Source: Pseudomonas zanjanensis (GTDB taxonomy: Bacteria > Pseudomonadota > Gammaproteobacteria > Pseudomonadales > Pseudomonadaceae). Taken from it: a DNA stretch of 64,000 bases. The stretch covers positions 1,178,001 to 1,242,000 of the forward strand of contig NZ_JABWRB020000001.1 of the NCBI RefSeq assembly GCF_014268745.2, given 5' to 3'. The notes under the pieces were generated by a model. That model was given only the letters and a program-made list of their open reading frames with translations, ran no database searches and was not told where the DNA came from. Positions 25,567 to 34,544 of the stretch are shown piece by piece; position 1 is the first letter of the stretch; every line of letters starts with the position of its first letter. The translations under genes and the position numbers were made by a program.

Positions 25567-25595
25567 CCACAGGTTCCATATCCACTGTCAATCCC

Positions 25596-25685
25596 TGTGG
25601 GAGCGGGCTTGCTCGCGAAAGCGGTGGATCAGTTGACGAGGATGTTGACTGTGCCATCGCCTTCGCGAGCAAGCCCGCTCCCACA
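25596..25685. repeat. REP pair, type B
   Basis: Inverted TGTGGGAGCGGGCTTGCTCG copies lie between the convergent mnmH and histidine phosphatase genes. Confidence 0.9.
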
Positions 25686-25700
25686 GGGAATACCGCCTGA

Positions 25701-26375
25701 TTATGTCGGGCAGGTCTCCTGGCCATTATCCAACCCTTGCTTATAACTCTGGCTGGTGAGGCTGGCCTTGCCGTTGTGCCAGGTGAGGGTCAGCACATAC
25801 AGCGAGTCGAAGTCTCCCGAGGCCCAGTCATCGGTAATGGTCTGCTTCTTGCCCAAGGCCTCCCCGGCGACTTCGTTGATCAGCTCCGGCAGGTAACCAT
25901 GGGACCAGGCGGTATAGATGGTGGCGTTGTGGTACTTGTCGTCCAGCAGTTCATCAGCCAGGTCGCTGGTGTCGTTGGCCGAATAATTGATGTTCACCGG
26001 CAACCCGAGCTTGATGGCGCTGGGGCTGATGGTCATCAGCGGGCGAATGTAGCTGTAGGAGTTGTCCTGTTCGCCCTCCTCGACATTGCGGGTAGGGTTG
26101 GCCGCGAACACGTAATCGGCCTTGCCGAATTTTTCCGGCAACAGGGTGGCCAGGTCGATGGCGCGGTTGAGGCCCTGGCAGTTGAGCTGGCCCAGGCCGC
26201 CGGCGGGTTTCTCCGCGTGGCGCAGGAACACCAGGGTCTGTACACCGTCGGCTGGCTGGGCACGGCTGACGCTGGACTCCAGCGACAACACCAGGCCACA
26301 GACCACAAGCAGCGTCGGCAGCATCAGCCACGAACGGTGTTTGAAACGTCTGGCGAAATTCAGTGGGTTCATCAT
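25701..26375 (-). CDS. Membrane-anchored or secreted histidine phosphatase family protein
   Basis: About 224 residues from the ATG at 26375; a GTG at 26396 is the other candidate, and neither has a clear ribosome site. An N-terminal hydrophobic segment (SWLMLPTLLVVCGLVLSL) is a signal peptide or anchor. The phosphatase motif VFLRHAEKP holds the usual RH pair, and a second histidine lies in WSHGYLPELI. It would act in the periplasm. The substrate is not known. Confidence 0.78.
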   Translation of the reverse strand: MMNPLNFARRFKHRSWLMLPTLLVVCGLVLSLESSVSRAQPADGVQTLVFLRHAEKPAGGLGQLNCQGLNRAIDLATLLPEKFGKADYVFAANPTRNVEEGEQDNSYSYIRPLMTISPSAIKLGLPVNINYSANDTSDLADELLDDKYHNATIYTAWSHGYLPELINEVAGEALGKKQTITDDWASGDFDSLYVLTLTWHNGKASLTSQSYKQGLDNGQETCPT

Positions 26376-26684
26376 CGAATAAATAGTCTTCGGCACGCGT
26401 GAGTCAGGCTGACAAACCCTGGCACCGCGAGGCGCCTGGCTTCGGGTGTTTTCCCTGTCGTTACGCCTCGTCGAATCCTCGGGGGGGCATTGCTCAGAGT
26501 CCCTTTGAGCGGTTTGGTTCGATTTCGGTGCACTGTAGCGATCTCCGTCAGGAGATGGGTTGAACGTTAACGACAGGATGTTGCGAAATTAAGAACGGAC
26601 GAGGTGAATTCCATGACGGGCAGTGATGCCGTGCCCTACATCTTGGATTATCCTCGGGCTTTCTTTCATTTCCGAGCCGACCCC

Positions 26685-27383
26685 ATGCCCGACTTGACTT
26701 CGTTCCCCATCACCGAAAAATGGCCCGCCCAATACCCGGAGTGGCTCCAGCTCTACTCGCTGCCTACCCCCAACGGCGTGAAGGTCTCGATCATGCTGGA
26801 GGAGATCGGCCTGCCGTACGAGCCTCACAAAGTGGACTTCGCCAGCAACGACCAGATGTCGCCCGAGTTCCTTTCCCTGAATCCTAACAACAAGATCCCG
26901 GCGATTCTCGATCCCCATGGGCCGGGAGACCAGCCGTTGGCGCTGTTCGAGTCGGGGGCGATCCTGATTTATCTGGCGGACAAGAGCGGGCAGTTGCTGG
27001 CCCAGGAATCGGCGGCGCGCTACGAGACGATCCAGTGGCTGATGTTCCAGATGGGTGGGATCGGGCCGATGTTCGGGCAGTTGGGGTTCTTCAACAAGTT
27101 CGCTGGCAAGGACTACGAGGACAAGCGGCCGCGGGATCGGTATGTCGAAGAGAGCAAGCGTCTGCTCAAGGTGCTCGATGGCCGTCTGCAAGGCCGGGAC
27201 TGGATCATGGGCGAGCGCTACACCATCGCCGATATCGCCACGTTTCCCTGGGTGCGCAACTTGATCGGTTTTTATGAGGCCGGTGATCTGGTGGGTATCC
27301 AGAACTTCCCCAATGTGACGCGGGTATTGGAGCGCTTCCTGGCGCGACCGGCTGTGGCGCGCGGGTTGAAGATTCCGGAATGA
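26685..27383 (+). CDS. Glutathione S-transferase, Nu class (YfcG/YghU-like)
   Basis: A 232-residue thioredoxin-fold GST. LQLYSLPTPNGVKVSIMLEE is the N-terminal glutathione-binding start typical of Nu-class enzymes, which act as disulfide-bond reductases using two glutathiones. LNPNNKIPAILD and ALFESGAILIYLADKSG complete the binding site. GRDWIMGERYTIADIATFPW is the C-terminal helical signature. It starts at 26685 by comparison with the family, because the ribosome site is weak. Its stop overlaps the start of the PhzF-like gene (ATGA). Confidence 0.9.
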   Translation: MPDLTSFPITEKWPAQYPEWLQLYSLPTPNGVKVSIMLEEIGLPYEPHKVDFASNDQMSPEFLSLNPNNKIPAILDPHGPGDQPLALFESGAILIYLADKSGQLLAQESAARYETIQWLMFQMGGIGPMFGQLGFFNKFAGKDYEDKRPRDRYVEESKRLLKVLDGRLQGRDWIMGERYTIADIATFPWVRNLIGFYEAGDLVGIQNFPNVTRVLERFLARPAVARGLKIPE

Positions 27384-28237
27384 GTGGCCCGACGTCCCGC
27401 CGTTTCGATTACAAGCAACTGGATGTGTTCAGCGATGTGCCGCTCAAAGGCAATCCACTGGCGGTGGTGCTGGGGGCCGACGGGCTCAGTGACGGGCACA
27501 TGGCGGCTTTTGCCAATTGGACCAACCTCAGCGAAACCACGTTCCTGTTGGCGCCGCGGCACCCGGAAGCCGATTACCGGGTGCGTATCTTCACCACCTT
27601 GACCGAGTTGCCGTTTGCCGGGCATCCGACCTTGGGCAGTTGTCACGCCTGGCTGGAAGCCGGCGGCGTGCCGAAAGGGCAGGAGATCGTGCAGGAGTGC
27701 GGCGTCGGCCTGGTCAGGATTCGCCGCAGCGATCATGGGTTGGCGTTCCTCGCGCCACCCTTGCTCAAGTCCGGTCCGCTGGACGCCGAGCTGCTGGAGC
27801 GGGTGCGCAAGGGGCTAGGGCTTGCCGCGGAGGCGATTGTCGAGGCGCAATGGGTCGATAACGGTGCCGGTTGGCTGGCGGTGATGCTCAAGGATCGCCA
27901 GCAGGTGCTGACGCTTGAACCCGATTACCCGCAGTTGCTGGATCTGGCCGTGGGCGTGATCGCACCTTGGGATCGGGCCGTGGATGGCGATGAGGCCCAA
28001 TTTGAAGTGCGCGGTTTCATCGCCGGTGATGGCATGCCCGAGGATCCGGCCACCGGCAGTCTGAACGCCGGGCTCGCGCAATGGATGCTGGGCAAAGGCC
28101 TGGCGCCGGCGTCCTACGTGGTCAGCCAGGGACTGACGATGGGCCGGGCCGGGCGCATTCATGTCGAGCAGGTGGGGGATGAAGTCTGGATTGGCGGCGC
28201 AGTCGTGACGTGCATCAATGGCTCGTTGACCTTGTGA
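27380..28237 (+). CDS. PhzF-family isomerase
   Basis: A 285-residue protein with the two-domain diaminopimelate-epimerase-like fold. Visible are QLDVFSDVPLKGNPLAVV, the catalytic Glu52 in NLSETTFL, LPFAGHPTLGS, and GMPEDPATGSLNAGLAQWM. There is no phenazine cluster around it, so it is one of the many PhzF-like proteins of unknown substrate, not the phenazine enzyme. It is translationally coupled to the GST, which may mean a joint detoxification step. Confidence 0.9.
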   Translation: MSGPTSRRFDYKQLDVFSDVPLKGNPLAVVLGADGLSDGHMAAFANWTNLSETTFLLAPRHPEADYRVRIFTTLTELPFAGHPTLGSCHAWLEAGGVPKGQEIVQECGVGLVRIRRSDHGLAFLAPPLLKSGPLDAELLERVRKGLGLAAEAIVEAQWVDNGAGWLAVMLKDRQQVLTLEPDYPQLLDLAVGVIAPWDRAVDGDEAQFEVRGFIAGDGMPEDPATGSLNAGLAQWMLGKGLAPASYVVSQGLTMGRAGRIHVEQVGDEVWIGGAVVTCINGSLTL

Positions 28238-28353
28238 GGCGATTATTGCTCGGCTGGTAACACTCTGTTTTCCAGCCGGCGTTTGTGCCCTGGCTGGCCA
28301 GGGCATAAGCTTTGCGCTCTGTGATCGAGCACCCTTTTTTGCCCAGGAGTCCC

Positions 28354-29328
28354 ATGTCCAGCCAGTTCCCCGAAGCACGTCCACGCCGCCTGCGTCGCAA
28401 TGCAAGCTTGCGCAGCCTGTTCCAGGAAACCGAATTCACCTTGAACGACTTGGTGCTGCCGATTTTCGTCGAAGAAGAAATCGATGATTTTGTGCCGATC
28501 AAGAGCATGCCCGGCGTGGTGCGCATCCCTGAATCGAAGCTGGCCAGTGAGATCGAGCGCTATGCCCGTGCTGGCATCAGGTCGGTAATGACGTTTGGTG
28601 TGTCCCATCACTTGGACAACGACGGCAGCGACACTTGGAGCGAGCGCGGCCTGGTGTCGCGCATGGCCGGGATCTGCAAGGACGCGGTGCCGGAAATGAT
28701 CGTGATGTCCGACACCTGCTTCTGTGAATACACCGATCATGGTCATTGCGGCGTCCTCCACGGCGATGAAGTGGACAACGACCGGACTTTGGTCAACCTG
28801 GGCAAGCAAGCCGTGGCGGCGGCCCGCGCCGGTGCCGATGTGATCGCGCCGTCGGCAGCCATGGACGGGCAGGTGCAGGCGATTCGCAAGGCCCTGGATG
28901 ACGCCGGCTTCAGCCAGACGGCAATCATGGCCTATTCCACCAAATTCGCTTCGGCGCTCTATGGCCCGTTCCGCGAGGCCGGCGGTAGCGCGCTCAAAGG
29001 CGACCGCAAGAGCTACCAGATGAACCCGATGAACCGCCGCGAAGCCTTGCGCGAATCCCTGCTCGACGAGCAGGAAGGTGCCGATGCGCTGATGGTCAAG
29101 CCGGCCGGTGCCTACCTCGATATCATCCGCGACATTCGCCAGGCGTCGAACCTGCCGCTGTCGGCGTATCAGGTCAGTGGCGAATACGCGATGATCAAAT
29201 TCGCCGCCCAGGCCGGTGCCATTGACGAGGCCCGCGTGGTACGCGAGAGCCTTGGTGCCATCAAGCGGGCGGGGGCGGATTTGATTTTCACTTACTTCGC
29301 CATGGATCTGGCGCTGAGCGGGATCTGA
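28354..29328 (+). CDS. hemB: Delta-aminolevulinic acid dehydratase (porphobilinogen synthase), zinc type
   Basis: HemB joins two aminolevulinate molecules to porphobilinogen in haem synthesis. The 324-residue protein has Schiff-base lysines Lys197 (YSTKFAS) and Lys249 ([10 protein letters not shown]). The zinc-binding cysteines Cys122, Cys124 and Cys132 lie in [13 protein letters not shown], as in E. coli. The known P. aeruginosa enzyme lacks these cysteines and uses magnesium, so this is a different type and probably a second copy in the genome. The ATG has CAGGAG ahead. It stands alone. Confidence 0.94.
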   Translation: MSSQFPEARPRRLRRNASLRSLFQETEFTLNDLVLPIFVEEEIDDFVPIKSMPGVVRIPESKLASEIERYARAGIRSVMTFGVSHHLDNDGSDTWSERGLVSRMAGICKDAVPEMIVMSDTCFCEYTDHGHCGVLHGDEVDNDRTLVNLGKQAVAAARAGADVIAPSAAMDGQVQAIRKALDDAGFSQTAIMAYSTKFASALYGPFREAGGSALKGDRKSYQMNPMNRREALRESLLDEQEGADALMVKPAGAYLDIIRDIRQASNLPLSAYQVSGEYAMIKFAAQAGAIDEARVVRESLGAIKRAGADLIFTYFAMDLALSGI

Positions 29329-29359
29329 TCCGCCTGCATCAATGTTGCCAATGCCGCCG

Positions 29360-29520
29360 CCTTCGCGAGCAGGCTCGCTCCCACAGTGGTTTTGGGTTGG
29401 ATGGGAAATCCAGGCACACCGCCATTCTCCTGTGGGAGCGAGCCTGCTCGCGATAGCGGTGGGTCAGTTGATATCAATGCCGCATGTGCCGCCGCCTTCG
29501 CGAGCAAGCCCGCTCCCACA
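29360..29520. repeat. Cluster of three REP elements, type B
   Basis: A lone CGCGAGCAGGCTCGCTCCCA arm (29360-29387) is followed by a complete inverted pair (29431-29520), all downstream of hemB. Confidence 0.88.
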
Positions 29521-29587
29521 TTGGGCATAGCCCGCATTCACTTTTGATCGTATGGTTGCTCCGGAACAACAAACCCGATGGAGCCCC

Positions 29588-30682
29588 ATGCAATTCGACC
29601 GATTGATGATCAGCCTCGCGGCGTTGCTGGCCCTGGCCGGTTGCGGTAGTCGTCAGGCCCAGGAGCCCGAGCGCCAACCCGCTGAGGTCAAGAAGCAGAT
29701 CGTGCAATTATTGCCGGCCAAGACGACGGATCGCCAAGGTTGGGCGACTGACATCTACGTGGCCTTTGCGGCCCAGCAGATTCCGTCCACGACGCAGAAT
29801 ATCTGTGCGGTCCTGGCGGTGACCGAACAGGAGTCGACGTTCCAGGCCGACCCGCCAGTGCCGGGGCTGGGCAAGATCGCTCGTCAAGAGATCAACCGCC
29901 GGGCGGCGAAGGTGCACATTCCGGAGCTGTTGGTCAGCGGCGCGCTCCAGGTGCGTTCGCCCAATGGCAAAAGCTACAGCGATCGACTCAATGCGGCGCG
30001 TAGCGAGAAAGAGCTGAGCGGGATTTTCGATGATTTCATCGGCATGGTGCCGCTGGGCAAGACGCTGTTCGGCGGTTTCAATCCGGTGCACACCGGTGGC
30101 CCGATGCAGGTGAGCATCGCGTTTGCCCAAGCCAATGCGCGGGATTACCCCTATACGGTAGATGGTTCGATTCGTCGCGAAGTGTTCAGTCGCCGTGGCG
30201 GGATGTACTTCGGTATCGCGCATTTGCTGGGTTATCCGGTGAGCTATAGCGAGCCGTTGTATCGTTTCGCCGATTTCAACGCCGGGTGGTACGCCAGTCG
30301 CAACGCGGCTTTCCAGCATGCGGTCAGTGTGGCGTCGGGCATTTCCCTGGCGCTGGATGGCGATCTGGTTGCCCATGACTCGATCATGCCGGGCAGCACG
30401 GAGCTGGCGGTTCGCACGCTGGGCAAGTCGTTGGGGATGCGCAACCCGACCATTCGCGATCAGTTGGAGCAGGGCGATAGCCTAGCGTTCGAGGACAGCA
30501 AGCTCTACAAGCGGGTGTTCGAACTGGCTGAGCGCGCCGAGGGCAAGCCGTTGCCGCGGGCGATATTGCCGGGGATCGTGCTCAAGAGTCCGAAGATCAC
30601 GCGCAAGCTGACCACGGCATGGTTTGCCAAGCGGGTGGATGAGCGTTATCAGCGCTGCATGGCGCGGGCGGCGGGGCGTTAG
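29588..30682 (+). CDS. DUF1615 family lipoprotein
   Basis: A 364-residue lipoprotein. The lipobox LAGC ends a hydrophobic signal (MISLAALLALAGC), so the mature protein starts at a lipidated cysteine. The body has ICAVLAVTEQESTFQADPPVPGLG, which resembles the catalytic-glutamate region of lysozyme-like folds. GPMQVSIAFAQ and GGMYFGIAHLLGYPV also fit a transglycosylase-like arrangement. No enzymatic activity is established for the family as far as I know. GATGGAG precedes the ATG at 29588. A strong terminator follows. Confidence 0.85.
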   Translation: MQFDRLMISLAALLALAGCGSRQAQEPERQPAEVKKQIVQLLPAKTTDRQGWATDIYVAFAAQQIPSTTQNICAVLAVTEQESTFQADPPVPGLGKIARQEINRRAAKVHIPELLVSGALQVRSPNGKSYSDRLNAARSEKELSGIFDDFIGMVPLGKTLFGGFNPVHTGGPMQVSIAFAQANARDYPYTVDGSIRREVFSRRGGMYFGIAHLLGYPVSYSEPLYRFADFNAGWYASRNAAFQHAVSVASGISLALDGDLVAHDSIMPGSTELAVRTLGKSLGMRNPTIRDQLEQGDSLAFEDSKLYKRVFELAERAEGKPLPRAILPGIVLKSPKITRKLTTAWFAKRVDERYQRCMARAAGR

Positions 30683-30698
30683 CAGATGTCGGGGCATG

Positions 30699-30729
30699 AA
30701 AAAACCCGGTGGATGAGGCCGGGCTTTTA
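30699..30729 (+). terminator. Rho-independent terminator after the DUF1615 gene
   Basis: AAAAAACCCGG, a short loop and CCGGGCTTTTA form a GC-rich stem with an A-run before and a T-run after. Confidence 0.8.
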
Positions 30730-30794
30730 GGGGGGAGTCGTCTTGATGGGTGTGTCGGGCGGGCTACGCAGCGGCTTGTCGATCATTGCGGCCG

Positions 30795-30836
30795 CTGCGC
30801 GCCCGAGCGGGAGCAAGCTCCCTCGCCACGGGGTGT
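30795..30836. repeat. Lone REP arm, type A
   Basis: AGCGGGAGCAAGCTCCCTCG followed by CCAC appears without the usual partner arm on the left. It is a singlet or a decayed doublet. Confidence 0.7.
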
Positions 30837-30881
30837 GTTGCCTATGACTTGCGTTGTTTTCAGGCATTACGGTCAAGCAAC

Positions 30882-31394
30882 TCATGCGTGGTTTTCGATC
30901 AGGCGATCAGAACCACCTTCGGCTACACGGCGTTCCAGCAGGCGATCAGAACCACCTTCAGCTACGCGGTTTTCGATCAGGCGGTCGGAGCCACCTTCGG
31001 CGACGCGGCGATCCAGCAGGCGATCAGAGCCACCTTCGGCGACGCGGCGATCCAGCAGGCGATCAGAACCACCTTCAGCTACGCGGTTTTCGATCAGGCG
31101 ATCAGAACCACCTTCGGCTACACGGCGTTCCAGCAGGCGATCAGAACCACCTTCAGCTACGCGGTTTTCGATCAGGCGGTCGGAGCCACCTTCGGCAACG
31201 CGGCGTTCCAGCAGACGATCAGAGCCACCTTCAGCTACGCGGCGATCCAGCAGGCGATCAGCGCCACCTTCGGCGACGCGGTTTTCGATCAGGCGATCAG
31301 AACCGCCTTCGGCGACGACGGGTTGCGAGGAGGCGGCGAATACGTTGGCGGCCAGTACGGAGAAAGCGAGGCTGAGGATGACTTGGCGTTTCAT
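30882..31394 (-). CDS. Secreted 13-residue-repeat protein (often annotated phage infection protein)
   Basis: A 170-residue protein. A signal peptide (KRQVILSLAFSVLAANVFAA) is followed by eleven tandem copies of a 13-residue unit, VAEGGSDRLIENR or VAEGGSDRLLERR, with LLDRR as a third variant. The DNA repeat is 39 bases long, so other frames also stay open. The unit mixes an acidic EGGSD turn with a charged helix, which could form a regular solenoid or a calcium-binding surface. Similar proteins in Pseudomonas carry the name phage infection protein, without proof that I know of. GGAG precedes the ATG at 31394. Confidence 0.85.
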   Translation of the reverse strand: MKRQVILSLAFSVLAANVFAASSQPVVAEGGSDRLIENRVAEGGADRLLDRRVAEGGSDRLLERRVAEGGSDRLIENRVAEGGSDRLLERRVAEGGSDRLIENRVAEGGSDRLLDRRVAEGGSDRLLDRRVAEGGSDRLIENRVAEGGSDRLLERRVAEGGSDRLIENHA

Positions 31395-31616
31395 GATGGT
31401 GTGCTCCGGGGGTGCAGTGGTTTGTGTGGGGCCATTGTTGTCCCGGGCGATCATCAAGAGAACTTCATTGGCATGATGGTGAACATCGACGGCAGTGATA
31501 GCTCGATGTCGGTTGATCCAGCGAGGGTGTCCCCCTGGCGTGCGCGTCGTCCTTCGGGTGGAACACTGCCAGATTTGCAGGTTCTACCGGGTAACCCACA
31601 GGCAGGAGGCAAGCTC

Positions 31617-32246
31617 ATGTATCAGTTATTCGGTCACAGGCAATCCGGCTCGTCGGCGGTAGAGGTGGCCCTGGACCTTTGTGATGTGGCTTATCGGCGG
31701 GTCGATGCCTATTCGACGGAAGAAAGTGAAGCAGCGAAAGAGCTCGAGGCCCTCAACCCCCTGAAGCAGGTTCCGACGCTGCAACTGCCAGATGGCTCGG
31801 TGCTGACCGAGGCATCGGCGATTCTGATTCACCTCGGGCTGACCTTTCCCGCCTCGAAGCTGCTCCCTGACGACGCAGCCCAACGTGCGCAAGCCATACG
31901 AGGCCTGGTTTACATCGCGGCCAACTGCTACACCCCCATCGGCATCATCGATTTTCCGGAGCGCTGGCTGGACGATGCGGACGAAGAGACTCGGCAGCGC
32001 TTGGTATCAGGTACCCAGCAACGGCTCTACCGCAACTGGGCGCTGTTTGCCGACCAATTCCCGGCCCAACCGTTTCTCGGCGGTGCCGAGCCGGGGGCGT
32101 TGGATATCCTGGCGGCTGTGATCACCAAGTGGAGAAATACGCGAGAGGCGATGCTCAACGCCCGCCCGCAATTCTACGGATTGTTGGAGCGCATCGACCG
32201 CCATCCACGCGTGGCGCCGATACTGTCGCTGCATTGGCCGTTGTAG
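31617..32246 (+). CDS. Glutathione S-transferase family protein
   Basis: A 209-residue GST. The N-terminal thioredoxin-like part has MYQLFGHRQSGSSAVEVALD, NPLKQVPTLQLPDGSVLTEASAIL and LGLTFP. The C-terminal helical part ends RIDRHPRVAPIL. The ATG at 31617 has CAGGAGG ahead. A much longer in-frame extension upstream crosses the repeat gene on the other strand and is artefactual. The stop codon TAG is the first part of a REP element. Confidence 0.88.
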   Translation: MYQLFGHRQSGSSAVEVALDLCDVAYRRVDAYSTEESEAAKELEALNPLKQVPTLQLPDGSVLTEASAILIHLGLTFPASKLLPDDAAQRAQAIRGLVYIAANCYTPIGIIDFPERWLDDADEETRQRLVSGTQQRLYRNWALFADQFPAQPFLGGAEPGALDILAAVITKWRNTREAMLNARPQFYGLLERIDRHPRVAPILSLHWPL

Positions 32247-32329
32247 GAGCTGCGATCTTTCCCCTGACGCTTGAATCTCAAGCGAAAGATCGAAAGATCG
32301 CAGCCTCGCTTCGCTCGACAGCTCCTACA
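32243..32329. repeat. REP-like inverted repeat, type C
   Basis: GTAGGAGCTGCGATCTTT and its mirrored end (GATCGCAGCC...AGCTCCTAC) form a third palindromic family. The left arm overlaps the last two codons of the GST and supplies its stop. Confidence 0.85.
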
Positions 32330-32331
32330 GG

Positions 32332-32868
32332 TCAAGGACAGCCTTTGCGTACAGCCGCCTGCTCGACAAGGTCGACAAATTGCCGGACGTTCTGCTGATG
32401 GGCTGTCACCAGGTCGTCGATACTGGCGCCCGACGGTGTCTGCAGGCTGCTGCGACAAACGAGGGGGCGGGTATCGCCGCCCAGGCTTCGTAGCCGCCAT
32501 TGCACGTCCATGCGGGCGTAGCGGCCCGGAATCGAGTCAAAGCGCTGCACATCCACCCGCAGCGATGATTTCGGCGCGCCAGGGTTGCTCAGTTGTTCGT
32601 CCAGGCTGCTGTGCAGTTCATCCGCCAGGCTGGCGCCCCACCATTCGGTTTCGAGGATCGCCAACCCGCTGCTGCCCTGGCGAATGACCATCTGGGTGCG
32701 ATCCACCTGGGGGGGAACGCTCACCTGTTCGATCTGGATGTCCATGCCAGAGCGTGACTGGCCTGCCGGCTGAACCGGGCTCAGGGTGTGGTAATGAATC
32801 GGATCGCTGCGACAGGCGCCGAGCAGCAGGGCCACGGCAACCAGGGTGAGTTTCAGCGTCAGTGGCAT
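32332..32868 (-). CDS. pqiC: Intermembrane transport lipoprotein PqiC
   Basis: A 178-residue lipoprotein with lipobox LLGAC after a hydrophobic signal, belonging to the ABC-transport auxiliary (DUF330) family. PqiC anchors the PqiB tunnel in the outer membrane. The ATG at 32868 has AGGAG ahead and gives the best lipoprotein signal; an ATG at 32889 overlaps the pqiB stop but adds seven unlikely residues. It is the last gene of the pqi operon. Confidence 0.88.
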   Translation of the reverse strand: MPLTLKLTLVAVALLLGACRSDPIHYHTLSPVQPAGQSRSGMDIQIEQVSVPPQVDRTQMVIRQGSSGLAILETEWWGASLADELHSSLDEQLSNPGAPKSSLRVDVQRFDSIPGRYARMDVQWRLRSLGGDTRPLVCRSSLQTPSGASIDDLVTAHQQNVRQFVDLVEQAAVRKGCP

Positions 32869-32885
32869 GGGGCGGGCTCCTGTGA

Positions 32886-34544
32886 TCATTCTTTCACCGG
32901 CAAGGTAAGGTTCTGTGCCGGTGCGTCCTTGGGACGACCGCGAAGCAGCGATTCGGGGTGGCGACTCAGGTAGTCCGACAGCTCGCGCAACGAGCGCGAC
33001 ATGCGGCCCAGGTCGTCCAAGGTCTGGGTCAGTTGTTCACGCTGCGGCGAGTCTTCGGCCAGGGTCGAGTTGGCCGATTGCAGGGTCTTGCTGACGTCCT
33101 GCAAGGTGCTTTGCACGCCGGGCAAGGTCTTGCTGTTGAACTGGGCCAGGCCTTTGCGCAACTCCACCAGATTGCCATCCAGGTTGCCGGCGATGCTCTC
33201 CAATGGCAGTTTGTTGATCCGCTCGACCATCGTCTGCAGTTGTTCCTGCAATTGCTGCAGGCTGCCCGGGAGGGTTGGAATACGCACGGGGCGGGCGCTG
33301 GGGTCGAAGGCGACTTTTTCGGCCTTGGGGTAGAAGTCCAGCGAGATGTACAACTGCCCGGTCAGCAGGTTGCCGCTGCGGGCCTGGGCGCGCAGGCCGC
33401 GCTCGACAAAGCTGCCGATCAGGCGGGCACCGGCGGCTTCGTCTTCCGGATCGTGGTTGAGCGACTTGAGCAGTTTTTCATGGGCCTTGCCCAGGCGCTG
33501 AGGGTAGATCACCACGCCGACGTTGACCGGAAAGCTGCGTTGTTTCTCATCGAAATCCAGGTTGATGGCCACCACCCGGCCGACTTCAACGCCGAGGAAC
33601 TCTACCGGTGCGCCGACTCGCAATCCGCGCAGTGCCTGGTCAAAACGCAGGGCCAGGTATTGTCCCTTGCCGTCGGGTGGAGCGAGGGCGCTCTGCTGGT
33701 CGGCAAACAATTCGAAGGTCTTGTCTTCGCTGGCAATGGTGTCGTTTGGACTGTATTCCGGTGCCCTGAACGCGATGCCGCCAAGCAGCAAGGCCGAGAG
33801 CGACTCGGTCTTGACGGCGAACCCGTTGGCGCCGACGTTCACGTCCACGCCGCTGACGTTCCAGAACCGGGTGTTTTCGGTGACGTACCGGTCGTTGGGC
33901 GCGTTGACGAACACGTCGATGTCGACGCCTTTGCCGTCGGCGTCCAGCGCATAGGACACGACCTGGCCCACCGGGATCTTGCGCAGGTACACCGGTGAGC
34001 CAATGTCCAGCGAACCGAGGTCCTGGGAGTGCAGGGTGAAGCGTTTGCCCGGTTCGCCATAGGTGATCGGCGGCGGGGCTTCCAGGCCGGTGAAGGATTT
34101 GGCGCGCACTTTCGACTGGCCAGCGTCGGCACCGATGAAATCGCCGGACAGCAGCGTGTCGATTCCCGAGATCCCACCGGCCCCGATGCGCGGCCGTACG
34201 ACCCAGAACACCGAGTCTTCGTGGGTGAAGGTGTCGGCGGTCTTGGCGAGCTTGACGGTGGCGGTGACGTTCTTCTGGTCTTCACTCAATTGCACGTCGG
34301 TGACCTGGCCAATCACCACGTTGCGATATTTCACCTGGGTCTTGTTGGCGGTCAGGCCCTGGCCGGTCTTGAAGGTGATGGTGATCGTCGGGCCCTCCTG
34401 CAGCCAGTTGTTGACCACCAGGGAAATGCCCACCAGCACCGCGATGATCGGCACGATCCACACCAGCGACACCGTCCAGCGACGGGTGCTGACGTGAGAC
34501 CGACCGGGTGCGGGTTGTTGCCCGTCAGTGACTTGCGACTTCAT
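32886..34544 (-). CDS. pqiB: Intermembrane transport protein PqiB (MCE domains)
   Basis: A 552-residue protein. One N-terminal membrane helix (VSLVWIVPIIAVLVGISLVV) is followed by three MCE/MlaD domains (about 50-145, 160-270, 285-400). A long C-terminal helical region (about 420-530) is rich in L and Q and would form the tube across the periplasm. It moves lipids between inner and outer membranes. Its start overlaps the pqiA gene by 20 bases. Confidence 0.93.
   Translation of the reverse strand: MKSQVTDGQQPAPGRSHVSTRRWTVSLVWIVPIIAVLVGISLVVNNWLQEGPTITITFKTGQGLTANKTQVKYRNVVIGQVTDVQLSEDQKNVTATVKLAKTADTFTHEDSVFWVVRPRIGAGGISGIDTLLSGDFIGADAGQSKVRAKSFTGLEAPPPITYGEPGKRFTLHSQDLGSLDIGSPVYLRKIPVGQVVSYALDADGKGVDIDVFVNAPNDRYVTENTRFWNVSGVDVNVGANGFAVKTESLSALLLGGIAFRAPEYSPNDTIASEDKTFELFADQQSALAPPDGKGQYLALRFDQALRGLRVGAPVEFLGVEVGRVVAINLDFDEKQRSFPVNVGVVIYPQRLGKAHEKLLKSLNHDPEDEAAGARLIGSFVERGLRAQARSGNLLTGQLYISLDFYPKAEKVAFDPSARPVRIPTLPGSLQQLQEQLQTMVERINKLPLESIAGNLDGNLVELRKGLAQFNSKTLPGVQSTLQDVSKTLQSANSTLAEDSPQREQLTQTLDDLGRMSRSLRELSDYLSRHPESLLRGRPKDAPAQNLTLPVKE

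Noticed and set aside
27380..28237. A phenazine gene cluster indicated by the PhzF-like protein
   Set aside because: No other phz gene is present, and the protein is coupled to a GST.
30709..32246. Long open frames on the plus strand across the repeat gene, one fused to the GST
   Set aside because: The 39-base repeats are a multiple of three, so all frames stay open by repetition. The minus frame has a signal peptide and ribosome site, and the GST has its own start at 31617.
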